A stretch of 64,000 nucleotides of DNA, taken from contig CACRXP010000684.1 in NCBI GenBank assembly GCA_902702965.1, positions 286,953 through 350,952 of the forward strand, in the 5' to 3' direction. The position numbers were made by a program, and so were the translations under genes. The number at the start of each line of letters is the position of its first letter. The stretch's first letter is position 1. Shown here piece after piece: positions 1-11,529 of this stretch. Source of the stretch: Spirometra erinaceieuropaei (Eukaryota > Platyhelminthes > Cestoda > Diphyllobothriidea > Diphyllobothriidae). Below the pieces are notes generated by a model. The model was not told where the DNA came from and ran no database searches. It saw only the letters and a list, made by a program, of their open reading frames with translations.

Positions 1-441
1 TAAGTGCAAGGGCAGGTCAAGTTCAAGACTATTTTGTAACCGAGAGGGTTTTTAAAATCGAAAAACACCCTTTCTTAAAGCACGCACTTTAAAGACGACG
101 TAATTTGCGTCTGAATAAACATAAGAAAGAAACGTTTTGCAAATGCTTTATACAGGACACATTTAAATCACAAGAGCATCAAAAATCAATAGGCAAAAAC
201 CATCCTAATTAAGTGGTCGAATTTGTAGAATGTAGTTTTTTGAGCGACCGGAAAAAAACTCGTCAAAAACCGGTATCCTCGCTTGCCTAAAATACCTTCT
301 GATTATGCTGCACAGAAGTTAGTCCTACGACCTTAAGTAATTTTTTCTATTTGCGGAACTTGGATAATTTTTTATAGTCGAAAATACATTTCAGAATCTG
401 CGGTAAACATTTCCACTCTATTTATCAGTTAGGGCCTACTG
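1..441 (+). mobile_element. Right half of a TIR foldback element, cut by the window edge
   Basis: This stretch aligns by eye with the right half of the foldback element at 45149-46143. Shared landmarks, in the same order, are a tract resembling 'gcaaggg..aggtc.agttcaa', the string 'gcatcaaaaatcaat' near 186 and 'attatgctgcac' near 302. The end resembles the family terminus, with 'cagttagggcctactg' at 426-441. The other half would lie before base 1. It is more diverged than the other copies, so it is an old insertion. It has no coding capacity. Confidence 0.6.
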
Positions 442-1000
442 AAGTGTAATAATCTGACGATAGATGTAAGGTAGTCTGAAGCTCTGTAGGTAGACCGCCG
501 GTCTCAGGGGAGCAAACGTGGACTGGTCATGGGTCATAACAGTTGTGTTACGGGGCAGACCAACAAACTCCCTAAATGCAGAATAATCTAGCCTTAAAAG
601 GCCACATTGTAGGGCAACACACACTGTAGTCCCTAAAGAGATCCGTATCAAGGGAAAATTTATCTGAATTTGGAACTAACTTCCCCCAATAATAACGCAC
701 AGTAGTCTAGTTTCCTTGCCCGCTGTTCACTTACGGACGACTGAACTGTTAGCCACATAAGCAAAAATCACTCTGAATGAGTGTTTTCTGCGCTGGTAAG
801 AATCAATTGCAGAAACTTTCAGGTAGCTTTTTTGCCCGCAGTACTTTGCACAGGTATTATTACAGTGTTTTACTTCCCTTCAACTCTATCCATACACTGA
901 CATTTGCTGCAGACATTTTAGTAGCATTTCATATATCTGGGTTGAATAAGGCTACAATTTACTGCGACTTGTCATAACCTTGAGAGGCTCAAAACAAACA
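442..1000. other. No gene recognised
   Basis: AT-rich DNA. Open frames are short (66-71 codons), overlap on both strands and show no domain. I see no repeat that recurs elsewhere in the window. Confidence 0.5.
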
Positions 1001-1009
1001 TCGGTGCGC

Positions 1010-1345
1010 ACGGTTAGGGTAATGCCACTATCCTGACTAGGTATAGAAGAAAGACCGGTTGGACGGGAGAATACGGGCCCCCGTTTTGCAGGTGGCATTG
1101 CCCTACATTCCGGGAATTTGGAGTTAGTGTTAGGACTGGATTTATGGTTTTGCCTATGTTATGAAGGTCAATGTTAAGGTTATGACCATAGTTAGAACTG
1201 GAGGGTGATGGTTTGGTTCGCGGCAAGAGCTAGGGCTGGGCTTAAAGTTAGGACAGAGGAACAAGAGTCCCCTGGAATTTAGCACGAGGCCACCTGTTGG
1301 GCTGGGTGTGATCGGCATTCCAGTGTCCGGTCGAAAGACCAATAA
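1010..1345 (+). repeat. Telomere-like (TTAGGG-related) interspersed element
   Basis: The plus strand is rich in degenerate 'gttagg', 'ttaggact' and 'aaggttatg' hexamers at about 1124-1260. They are followed by a conserved shoulder: 'aggacagaggaacaagag', then 'ctggaatttagcacgaggccacctg'. The same shoulder recurs at 4570-4620 and, in reverse orientation, at 29300-29350. This is therefore a dispersed element family carrying telomere-like repeats, not a chromosome end. Confidence 0.55.
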
Positions 1346-4300
1346 ACTGGGGGGAGGGGGGGGTAGACCCGGTTTCTACGATTTCTCCCCTTTAACACTT
1401 TCTGAGGTAAGAACAAGGAAGAAGAAGCTCATTTATCCTTAGGTAGATTACCAGGACAAGCAGCAGCGCTTTCGGCAGACGACTGCTTTTTTTAGATCTG
1501 GCGAGGACTTTCGGCAAGGTCAGCAGAAGTGCCGCTTGGAAAACCTTCGAGACCATCACTATGGGCCAAAAACCTGATGTCTGTTCATACAAGCAAATCG
1601 TCCAATAAACATGGTGACAAAGAAACCTTTGATAGCTTTAGATTCATTCAGAAGTTATATACATTTAGTTATCGAGTAGGCATAATACCAATTACACACC
1701 TCTGCGGCATAGAAAATCTACGTTCAGTTCTAAATCACTTTTGCTGGACTTTAGGTGCTACCTACGTTTCGATTGAAAATTTGTTTTGATGAAGCAGAAT
1801 CCACCGTCAAGCTAACAGTTGTCAAGTCATTCAAGATCAACCTGAAGGTAAACAACCTGTGATCCAGAGTACTTCTCGTTGACCCATACAGTGGGATGCT
1901 CCTTCCTCCGTGTCCAAGTCAGAATCGTTGTCTTTTTCAGCATTGGTTCTTCTTAGCTGTGCTGTTGGTTTCAGAATGTGCTATTGGTCATGCAATCAGA
2001 TATTCCAGAGTTCAAAAGTCCGCGACAATGAGCGTACTTACGAACCACCTGATTTTCCCTAAAAGGTGGTTTTAGCAAATGCCAGCAGAATAAGCGAGAG
2101 AAGTAGGACATTATGCAACCATTTACCGTACCGACAATACAGGTACAAGCTGAAAGCCTAGGCACGCGTGTTTCGCTGATCTTATGTCGCTGCCTGACGC
2201 AGCTGCGGGGGGTTCAGGTCATCAGTGGGTCCCCCAGCCTTCCCCTTGTGTTTTCTGGTATATAAACTCCAGTTTTCCTTGCCTCGGAAAATGAGCAAGG
2301 CAGATGTGACATCTTCCTTTCGATCGAGTGCACTTCCTATTCGGAGCAAAAGGAAAAAGTCACTGCATCGGAATAAATAGTGAGGTCCTCCGTAAAGCCA
2401 AGGACAGACTCTCCTGTGACGCAGTATATTTTAGCTTCCGTTCAGGTTGACCTCGTCGGAGTGCTCATTTAAAAAGTTGGACAGGTTTCGAACCAGACAT
2501 GAAGAGGACTCTAAACCCTCAGCCATCGGTTTTCATGTACAGAAAACTGGATATTAGTAATAGAGGGATGGGTTAAGCTGAACTATGGCATTCAACTGAA
2601 TCACTATATGAGGCGAACGAAGCAAGTAACACTTATGAGATTCCATGGCGCCTATGCTCCAGTTGTTGACAGAGTCTTCATTGGCGTCAGAAAGGTCGCA
2701 GATCCCACCCTTTCAGCGCACAGTCCGTACTATTACGGCTTTCGGCACAGACGTTAGTCTGTAGGGCCCGAGTTTCAGTCGAAACTTGACATCCGAACGC
2801 GATTTCAAAATCAGGACTTTCTTTCCAGTCCCTAATAAAGACAAAAGCGTCAGAACCTAATACTTCAGACAGTTGTCTTTGTCACCCCAAATCCCTAATT
2901 ACAGTGATGGGTACTCCGTTTACTCAATCCAAGAACATCACTCAAAGACTCTTTTACCCTGCTCCACTAGCCCTGAGGGCCAATCGCCTATTATCTTCTT
3001 CCCTCAACTTATTTTCGGACAGTTTTACTGTTTTTGAAAGTTTCGAAACTGTTCATATAAATAGCTTCATAAAAATTGTATTTCAATCTGGTAAAAAATC
3101 ATCCGTGCTGAGATGTATACTAGCATTTGGAATTTCCGCCTTTACCGACTTAAACATGGGCAGGCGTGTTTTGCTCCGTACTCACTTTACGAAGAATAGT
3201 TGTGCACGTTAAGAGTATTGAGAGTTGTTAGAACCGACAACATGCTAGTCACCTCTATAAGACTTATTTTTCTGGGGTTAAAATTATGGCACCTATTAGA
3301 GTTGTCTCTATTATATAAATGACAGTCATTATAACACTACCAAAATAGTGCTGTCTTCATGTACCCTCTAAATATTTGGCAGTATATTGGTAAAAGAGCT
3401 CGCGGAACCCTATCCGCAACCATTTTCAGTAAAGGAGGTGCGTAACTGTAATAAATTTTCTTAGATAAACACTACATCTATTATGAGACCGCCTACAGGC
3501 GTTGCCCATTTTCAGTTGCACTCCACTATCCGACGTAAGTGGTACACGATTGTGCTACCACATAATATATTTTAATGCAGTATTTCAAGGGAAGCTTTGG
3601 ACTTCTCATTGTAAATAACGCCCAAGCTTAGTAACTGATCCGCAATGCTTGGAGGGTTCACCTAGTGGGCAGCGCATTACTCTCAAGGCCTTGTACCCCG
3701 TTAAAATTTAAGTTGTGCGCATTGCATATTTGTAATCGAAAGGGTGACGACACGAACGAGGGCAAGACGATCTGGGCTTCTACGCAAACCACCCGAACAC
3801 GCATATCTGTTTTTTTCACCACAACAGTTCCATTTTCACACTATAAGATTCACCTCCTTCCTTTAAAGGCGAATTCGTCCACAAAAGCGGTGATGGAAAA
3901 AGACAGTTTTCGACTTTTTGGACGCCAACGAATTTGCTGAATAAAAATACAGCCTTCAAAGTGTCTTAAGTGCCTTTGATTGAATTCGAAAGCACTAGGA
4001 TCTAGAATGTTTTAATGTAAACAACTTAAACGAGTCCCGGCACTTAATTCCTGCACCAAACTTTGTTTTTGTCCAATTTGTCTAAGTGATTCTACTTAAA
4101 GGAAGGAGTTTAAAATTGCTTCAGCGTAGTAACAAAGATTATCTAGTTCTTAAGCACCTACAAAACACTTACCCTTAGATGATTCAATTTTACCAGGGTG
4201 CTTAAAATATTTTTGTTTCTTGTACAATATTTGGTGGTTCCACAATTACTGTGATAAAAAAAGATAACGTCAAAATTTATTAGACCAACAATAATTTAAC

Positions 4301-4490
4301 GACTTTACAATCACCTTTTACTGGTCAATGTTGGACTCTGTTAACAAATACAACAATAGATGTTGGGCACATTTCCTGTTTAATATTTTTACATTGTGCA
4401 CAGAATTTTTCTAGCAGTGGTGTTATCTGAAAACCTTCAGATGGAAACATTCAAAAACTAATCAGACAGGAAACTGGACTTTGAGCTTAA
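1346..4490. other. No gene recognised; AT-rich spacer
   Basis: Many short open frames (up to 102 codons at 2904-3212) carry no recognisable domain, and overlapping frames on the other strand look equally likely. A TATA-like 'ggtatataaactcc' follows a GC-richer patch at 2200-2275, but no coding frame follows it. Confidence 0.45.
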
Positions 4491-4494
4491 TCTC

Positions 4495-4660
4495 AGGAAG
4501 ATTAGGGTTAGGCTTAGGGTTAAGGTTTTATGCCAACCTTAGCCTTCGCGTTAGAGCTAGGACACGGGAATAAGTTATCTTCATGGAATTTACCACGGGG
4601 TCACCTGCCTTGGCTGGTGGTTCTGATTCCCCCGACTCGCCGATAATTCGGTTTACCCAG
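4495..4660 (+). repeat. Telomere-like interspersed element
   Basis: It begins with 'gattagggttaggcttaggg' near 4500. After more variant hexamers it carries the family shoulder 'aggacacgggaataag' and then 'catggaatttaccacggggtcacctg'. Orientation matches the copy at 1010-1345. The 109-codon open frame starting inside it at 4583 runs into AT-rich DNA and shows no domain. Confidence 0.6.
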
Positions 4661-4912
4661 ACGGTTTGCGTGAAAATGAATGAAATACAAATTTCTGAGA
4701 ATAATCGAAAACGACCGCAAATACAATTGTTCTATCATGTCCTCAAATATTCGACAGAAGACATCAGTTTTCTGAAAACCAAAAATATAAAATATTTCTT
4801 ATTAAGAAGATTAGAAGAATACGACCAAAAATGCAACATTTTCGAAATTACAAAGTTAAGCAGCATGAGAATTAGGAAGAGCATTTCTATTTGCGTAGTT
4901 TCCTGCTGCTAA

Positions 4913-6240
4913 CCATTATATTTTTATAACAGTTATCGGCTATTACTTGTTGGTTTTACCATCCAGAAGTATGGACGTATTGTCTGAGTGTACAAGCATT
5001 CGTCACCAGACCACAGTTTTCGATCAGTTCTATAATAGATGACCAGGCGAGTATCTTGCAAGAGACTCATATTAGATTGCGTTTAGACTTAACTTTACGT
5101 TCAAATTCTTTTGAACGGTCACATTCGCTGGCTAGTTACTCAACTTTGCTGAGGATAGTAGTATGTAATGGCAGTATGGATTTGTGAATACAAAGATTAT
5201 GTTGCTAATGCTGCACAATCAACATTATCTTACATAAAGATATTGACATGCGCCCGCATCTGAGCTTATAGATGTCAAATGCAGAAGGCGCCCATCGAAG
5301 AATACCTGCTGCCATTGCTTACTAGTATTCGGGGAACATGAGATTAATAAATATGGTTTGCTTAGCTGCAGCGCCATGAAACCAAACCACTTATTTGTAG
5401 ATATGCTTCAGCTTACACATATAGTCATTTAAAAACGTCTTACTTGAATTTTCGGCTTAATTTCTCTTACATCAGTTTCCTTATCTCAATCAACAGTGTT
5501 AGGTTTTCGCCCTGGTCTGCGGTATACATATAAGTTTGAGCTTTTTTAAAACTGTTTTTTTGAGTGAGATGAGAGCAAATTACAGTAGGCGATGTATTCG
5601 ATGAAATTTATTTTCGATTAGAATGGGCCACTTGAGATGGACTCTAAAACCACTTACCATGCAACACAATCCCAAGCTATTTTGGTTGCGTCAGGATGTT
5701 GGCCCGTGAATGCACATCCTTTTGGTAGCCTGTAAAACTCACGATGGCTACATTTTTCAGCGGATATTTAAAGTCGTAATAAATTCAAATATGTTTTACA
5801 GAAAACACAAAGACGTATTCCTTTCACTGATTGGTTAGCAAATGATGTCTCCTCCCAATTTTATGCTTAAGGCAGAGGAGCTGTCGATCGTAAAATATTT
5901 GAAATGTTGAGATCGTTATGTCCGTAAAGTTTACCATTTGATTACCTGAATTTAAGACGCCAGTAGATAGTGGTAGAAATACCGCGATGATGAACAAATC
6001 CTGTCCTGTTACAAAGGCATAAAACCTACTCGAGGAGGTCTCAGACCATGATGTTGTCATTTTTCGAGTTGACTGACTCAGTCAGTGTATGATTGCACGC
6101 CAGTTAAATCATCTCCTTTGGAAATCTTCGGAAGGATTAAAAACAGCTCATACTTTACTTGAAGTAAATGTTAATAACAGCGGAGTTTATTACTGTTCCT
6201 GTGAGACACAGAGATAAAAACCGCCATGATAATACAAATT
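4913..6240. other. No gene recognised
   Basis: AT-rich sequence with only short, domain-free frames. Nothing recurs elsewhere that I can identify. Confidence 0.45.
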
Positions 6241-6244
6241 GTCT

Positions 6245-6460
6245 TAGGCAAAGTTCAGGGAAGAGTGACTAATCCCCTGTCCTAATTCTAGTCATAACAC
6301 TAACCATAATCCAAACTTTAGCCTTGATCCCAAACGTAGCTCTAAGCCAGGCCTTAACTTTTACCCTTATCATAAAATTAGCCCTAATCTCTCTGGAAAT
6401 CAGCGCAAGGCTCCCGAAATACGGGGTTCCTATCTCCGTGTCCTGGTGCTGTTTCTCCTG
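6245..6460 (-). repeat. Telomere-like interspersed element, reverse orientation
   Basis: The plus strand shows C-rich variants such as 'ccctgtcctaattctag', 'cactaaccataatcc', 'tagccttgatcc' and 'agccctaatctc'. The G-rich strand is therefore the minus strand. It is followed by 'cgcaaggctcccgaaatacggg', also seen in similar form near 29450. The 79-codon frame at 6324-6563 is a by-product of the repeat. Confidence 0.5.
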
Positions 6461-6819
6461 CTACCTCACTCAGAACTTTGGCTGGCATCAAAATCGCCCA
6501 AAAAGAAGTCACAGACGACCAGTGAATAAAAATCTAGCTCTTTCATATGTAAGACTTCAATGACAGCCATTGATGGCCTATTCGGCCAGGCCTTACAACC
6601 TCCTGGTAAAAATAGGTTCGGAGAGTCCTCACGTATTACAGATATCTCAGAAAGTTGAAAATTGAAGAAAATCTGGAGAATTTCTAAAAAGGTCGTTTAA
6701 GTCAATCACTCACATTTCATCGCTCTGCGTCCATTAATCTATTCTGGTTGCGAACAAAGCGCTGGACAATTCATATGCACCTTGCGGCTATGGGAGTAAA
6801 ACCCACTTCACGCCATCCT

Positions 6820-7000
6820 ACTGAGCGTGAGCTCGGTGGCGCAAATGATAAGTGTGTTTGACCAACTAGGGTTCGGTCCTGATGTCAGATGCACTGGAAT
6901 GACCATTCCAGCCCCCACCTCTTTACCCGGTATTAATTCTCAGTTAGTAGCTACTTGCTGCTGGGTAACCAATTGAGGGGTCTTTGGATATGGCAGGAAT
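6820..7000 (+). repeat. Possible tRNA-related SINE remnant
   Basis: An A-box-like 'ggtggcgcaaatgataag' at about 6836 is followed by a B-box-like 'agggttcggtcc' near 6868. 'actggaatgaccattccag' and a T/G-rich tail come next. The spacing between boxes is too short for a complete tRNA, so this would be a decayed tRNA-derived repeat. I see only one copy in the window, which makes the call weak. Confidence 0.25.
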
Positions 7001-9640
7001 GAATCGTCTCGTCCTCTTTCCTGCAGTCATGCTAGGGTGGTTAACGTCACTCCCAGCTGACACTAGTTATACGACAATGTCTATTAAAGTTGTTTCGTTT
7101 CGCATCTGTCTATACCAAGTTTTGTGTTCGCCTTCGCGCATAGGACATGTTTCAAATTCTCAAGCATAGAGTTTTCGAAGAGGGCTAATTAGCATTTTTT
7201 ATAGTTAGGTCAAAAGGAATTGGCGGTGTTGAAAAAGATGGATGTACTTGTGTCCTGACGTTTCTAGCAACGACTTCGGCTGCACGTCTTCAGCGATCCG
7301 ATAGCTTAGTGCACACCTTTCATTACATGGCCTATGAGTTGCATGTGTGCTGTGCTATCGAATAGATTGCCAATGCTAATCGTTAGTTTGGAGTAGCGCT
7401 TTGTTTCGCCGTGGCTAATGTCACCTGCATCGCTATCGGTCTCAGTCCATCATTACTCCTTGTCAGTAAGTTCGAAAAACCAGATAGAGCGCAGGCAGGC
7501 TTGCGTAAGAGTCGACTCGGCCTGCCCTGGTGTGCGCTCGTCAATTTAGGTTCGCAGGCCCAACGATGTGGAAACTAACGATGCGTCCCGTCTTGGCGAC
7601 GTGAGACTAGCGTCATAGCGGTTAACCGATTCTCATTCACGTTCGAAAGTGTTGATTTACTTTCATCAGAATAGTCCTCGTACCTACAGCTATTCCGAAG
7701 TTGACAGAAAACTTCCGACCTTTCCTAGTTAGAAATTCAGTCGTGACTACGTCAATTGTCCGCAGAAAGTTGAGTCAGATCTATGGGTGACCATTATTAC
7801 GGGCAGCGAAAGGAACCTTCTTTCGGTCTTCAAGGTGTCATTCGCATACAGGAGGCATAGCCATGATCCGATTGGCTACACCCTTCATTTCGGCTACTTC
7901 GAAGTATTTGGTCTTCTCTGAGAATGCTTGAGAATAAAGGTTGAGTCTAGAGCTCTTCCGTTTTTCCGCTGAGTACCGGCAACGCTTGTCACCTAGTCGG
8001 CATAGCGTGCTTATAGAGCTAATTTTCGGTCGCAGCGAGCGACACCCTCAAATGGATCCTTCTCTTATTGTGTTGGATATAAAAAGGAGGCCAAATTTTC
8101 TATTGTTTGACGTTTAACAAGCTACCGCGAGTTTGCATTAATCCTTAACGATTATTTGACTTGCGTGTGCACGTAGTAAAAGGAGGGATGCAAACCATAT
8201 CAGCCACTGCGTTCCATTTCATCGGAAGGCAGAGAGAGGAAAGTCTATCAAAATTCGATCCAGTTCCTGGTTTTTTATTCTAACCGAAGAAACTTATTTC
8301 TAAAGTGCCAGGTTGCGTTAACATGGGGGGGTTCAGGTTGCTAAATGACACTGTAAGCCGGCCATTCTCAGAACTGAGGCCAAGCCTCGATTACTCCTTC
8401 TTAATATGATCCTAAGTTACATCCATCCAGGTGAGCTTAAAATCCTCCGCAACAAGGCCTGGCAGTGTGAAGTCAGGTACCAGGTCACATGTGGCACACG
8501 TAGCCAAAAACGTTTGCCCCATTAGTCCCTGTGATCGCATTTATCTCTGGCAATTCACATTTTGCGCTGTCAGGGTGGAACACGGTGGGTGAGGAAGGAG
8601 AGAACATATCTGCTTTTTTAAAGTCACTTTACGAATGCATCCACCATGTTAGGCATTGACAAATCTCGTCTTTTGCGACCGTCGGTCTACTACTGACAAC
8701 GCATTGATCGTTTTTCAGTAGTCACCAGCTGGATGTCAGGTTGGCAAAGGACTGGGGTGTCTGAGCGAAACTCGAGCACCCATTTGCTGTCTCAGAGTTA
8801 AGTATAAATTCGAGGCGACTGAGTTCACCTGTTCCTTACACTAATACTTCTTGTCCCGTTCCATTTTGACAAGGACATTCTGAACCCAGTACACCCAACT
8901 TCCGTATCTGCACGCCTTAAACATCCGTCTTGCGAGGTGTTTTAGAGCCACTTCAGTAATTTACCCGGGGCTTCTAGGTGAGCCCACCAAGATGACCTTG
9001 TTTTGTTCATTTATGGTTCTTTCGTGCCCAGGAAGTTTCCGAGGCTCTGGTTTCTGCGGTGTTCATCTGTTTTTGTCGATTTAATGCAGCAACCAGCCAA
9101 AGAGTTTTGTCTGTGTGGACAAGAGATTGGTGACATCAAATAACACGATGCTTTCATCCACACCAGTTGTGACGGCCTTTATTCGGGAATTACCTTTCTA
9201 ACCGGAGGACTGTTCGTAAATCTGCGGTCAAAAACCGCAGTTCCCGGAACAACCCCATTTTTAGCCCATACATGGAGGCATTTCGGATTGACAAAATTAG
9301 TCGAAGGGAGAAACTTGCCTTCGGCATTTCTAAGAAGCTATAGATTCGCGAGATAACTGCTGTTATGGGCTTTGTCACATACTAGCTCTTGGTAGTGACA
9401 AATTATCTCTTCAAACTCGAGTTAGATGTTTTGTCATCTACGCGGCTAACGGTTGATCCTGCAGGATATTTATCATTCAGGAGTTCTAAAATGTTGCCTT
9501 GACAAAACGCCATGTTGAAGACAGCGGTCGTTGTCCGCGAGCATGATGGTTATTGAAATGTCGATATTCAGATTACTCAATACCTTTTGTCTCTCGCTTA
9601 GGGGCAGAAACAACTAGGCGACTTGGTGCGTGAGGGAGTA
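7001..9640. other. No gene recognised
   Basis: Mixed-composition spacer. Short frames such as 6984-7169 and 9190-9378 have no visible domain. Bases 9000-9480 are slightly more GC-rich and could hide a very old retroelement, but I could not identify reverse transcriptase, endonuclease or transposase motifs. Confidence 0.4.
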
Positions 9641-9661
9641 TTTTGATATATATATATATAT

Positions 9662-9970
9662 GAGATGGAGCCGACAAAGACAAGGGAGACCGGAATGGCC
9701 ATTTCTGGCTTATTAGCCGTCATCAGCCATTCATACCCAACCCCAATTGTGGATCACTTGAGATTCGAACCCGGGATCTTTGGTCATGGAGTTTGACGCT
9801 CTACCATTGAGCCACGGGCCCGTTGTCCTGTCGGTTGTGATCGGGAATATCAATTATGTCAGATGGGCGCTCGCCGATCAGGTTACGGAACATGCTCGTT
9901 CCGTTGTGCCTTGGGGCTCATACTAGAACCCTCGCAGGCAGTCGCACAGCGACTAGTAGTAGATATAGAT
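9662..9970 (-). mobile_element. tRNA-derived SINE, Trp-like head
   Basis: On the minus strand the head at 9821-9751 reads like a 71-nt tRNA. It has A box 'tggctcaatgg' and B box 'ggttcgaatct', both close to the pol III consensus, and a D stem pairing gctc with gagc. Read conventionally, the anticodon loop 'ctccatg' gives CCA (Trp-like). The shared body follows, with 'ggctaataagccagaaatgg' and 'tcccttgtctttgtcgg'. The left flank is an AT microsatellite at about 9647-9661. The unit start recurs at 9971, a period of 309 bases, so this was once a tandem arrangement. Confidence 0.7.
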
Positions 9971-10178
9971 GAGATGGAGCCGACAAAGACAAGGGAGACG
10001 GGATGGCCAATGACGGCTAATAAGCCAGAAATGGCCATTCCGGCCTCCCTTGTCTTTGTCGGCTCCATCTCATCTATATCTACTACTAGTCGCTGTGCGA
10101 CTGCCTGCGAGGGTTCTAGTATGAGCCCCAAGGCACAACGGAACGAGCATGTTCCGTAACCTGATCGGCGAGCGCCCA
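9864..10178. repeat. Perfect palindrome, 134-bp arms and 47-bp spacer
   Basis: Bases 9864-9997 are the exact reverse complement of 10045-10178 as far as I can compare them. The spacer 9998-10044 is itself imperfectly palindromic (related to the 'ggctaataagccagaaatgg' body motif). The arms are SINE body sequence. Because both strands read the same, open frames on both strands encode nearly identical peptides, which shows the symmetry and not coding. The RNA or single-stranded DNA would form a very stable hairpin. Confidence 0.85.
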
Positions 10179-10197
10179 GCTGCCATATATATATATA

Positions 10198-10526
10198 ATG
10201 TTAGGGGACGCTCACCGATCGTTCATACGGAACTCACTCGTTCCGTTGTGCCTTATGGACTCTCTCTCGAGCCCAAACAGCTGCCGCACAGCGGCGCCCC
10301 CTAACATTGTATATTCCCGATCGAAAACCGACAAGGCAACGGGCTCGTGGCCCGGTGAGTAGAGGCGTTGACTTCTAAACCAGCAGGTCGCGAGTTCGAG
10401 GCTCGGGTGTTCCACACTTCGGACTTGGGTATGGCTGGCTGACGACGGCTAATAAGCCAGAAATGGCCATTCCAGTCTCCCTTGTCTTTGTCGGCAATAC
10501 CATTCTGCCTATATATATATATGTTC
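10198..10526 (+). mobile_element. tRNA-derived SINE, Arg-like head
   Basis: A leader at 10198-10340 contains inverted motifs ('aatgttagggg' at its start and 'cccctaacatt' near 10300). The 74-nt tRNA-like head follows at 10341-10414, with 'tggcccggtgagtagagg' and B-box-like 'gagttcgaggc'. Its loop 'cttctaa' puts TCT (Arg-like) at the anticodon. The body is shared with the Trp-headed copy, and the tail is a (TA)n run at about 10510-10522. The leader and head match the copies at 31.5-32.1 kb closely. Confidence 0.7.
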
Positions 10527-11310
10527 CCGAGTTGGTGTTGTACGGATTCAAAGGAGGTAATGAAACGGATAAGATCAGCGCAGGTTGTGCTAAACCGGAT
10601 CCAAATGGGAAAATATCTGACTGAACTTAACTAAACCGTTTCGGCGAGGGGGGTAGCGTTTTCCTAGCCTCCGATGCTTACGCAGTATGTAGTATTGTGA
10701 ACCTTACTGATAAATATGCATGCTGTTTGCTGATGTTTCGACACTTACCTCAGCCCGGAGTAGTAACAAGCAATGTCATCTTTTGGGCTGTACGTGTGTT
10801 TACTTGGTTGGTGATTGCAGACTGAGATTTTTCGGAGTACCGTTTGTTTTGCCAACTCGATGGTGAAAGCACGCATATAGCAGGGGCATTTTGGCCAAAC
10901 GGTTGTAAGAAAAATAAAACTGGGCATAAGTCGAAACGTTAGAAGGACAGTTTTCTTCCCCCAGTGGTTGGTAAGGGTCGCCAACCAGATTAACATGATC
11001 GAAAATCTTTGGGAACACACGAAAAGCAACATAACTCTTTATGATTGAGACTTTCTTATAAAATACGCGCAGATTAAACCTAGTAAACACCAAAAATTTA
11101 GCATTGAGCATTTGCTCATTTTTTTAAACTTTCTCTTGTGCATTCGCCTATATTTTACACGAAGAATCCCGGGCAATACCGGTTCCCGTATCGTTCATAA
11201 TTTTACTGGAGGTAAGGAAACCTTTAAATCTTAATTGTATTAGACACTTTAGCCTGTGAGTACCCACCTGCGATTTCCTTAGGCCTTAAGTACTCTATCC
11301 AATAAATTAG
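10527..11310. other. No gene recognised
   Basis: Two overlapping minus-strand frames (95 and 103 codons at 10745-11111) share sequence in different frames and show no domain. Otherwise AT-rich. Confidence 0.4.
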
Positions 11311-11317
11311 TAATGCT

Positions 11318-11525
11318 TAATAACCAGAGAACGCCGGTTCGAATCTCAGCTCCTGAAGATTTCGGTTGACAATGGCTAATAAGTCAGACATAGCCATCTG
11401 AATCTTCCATATCTCTGTTGTTACCCATTCTACATGTACTGTTGGCCACTGTATGACTGCCTGCGAAGGTTTGAAATTGAGCTTCGAGGCACAGAGGAGA
11501 GGTCACCGCATGTTACCCATCGGGG
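11318..11525 (+). mobile_element. Decayed SINE copy
   Basis: A B-box-like 'ggttcgaatctcagc' at 11335 is followed at the correct distance by a mutated body: 'tgacaatggctaataag', 'agacatagccatctg', 'gactgcctgcgaagg' and 'gaggcacagagga'. These match, in order, the SINE body at 9.7-10.2 kb. Confidence 0.55.
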
Positions 11526-11529
11526 AACA

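Noticed and set aside
4583..4912. 109-residue lysine-rich protein
   Set aside because: It starts inside a telomere-like repeat and runs into AT-rich DNA, which favours K/I/N/F codons. No domain was seen.
9751..9821. Functional tRNA-Trp gene
   Set aside because: The boxes are good but the anticodon and T stems pair poorly, and the sequence continues directly into a SINE body. It is a tRNA-derived repeat head.
9863..10159. Open frames of 98 and 82 codons on both strands at the palindrome
   Set aside because: Both read the same SINE sequence because of the palindrome, and the frame is not kept in other copies.
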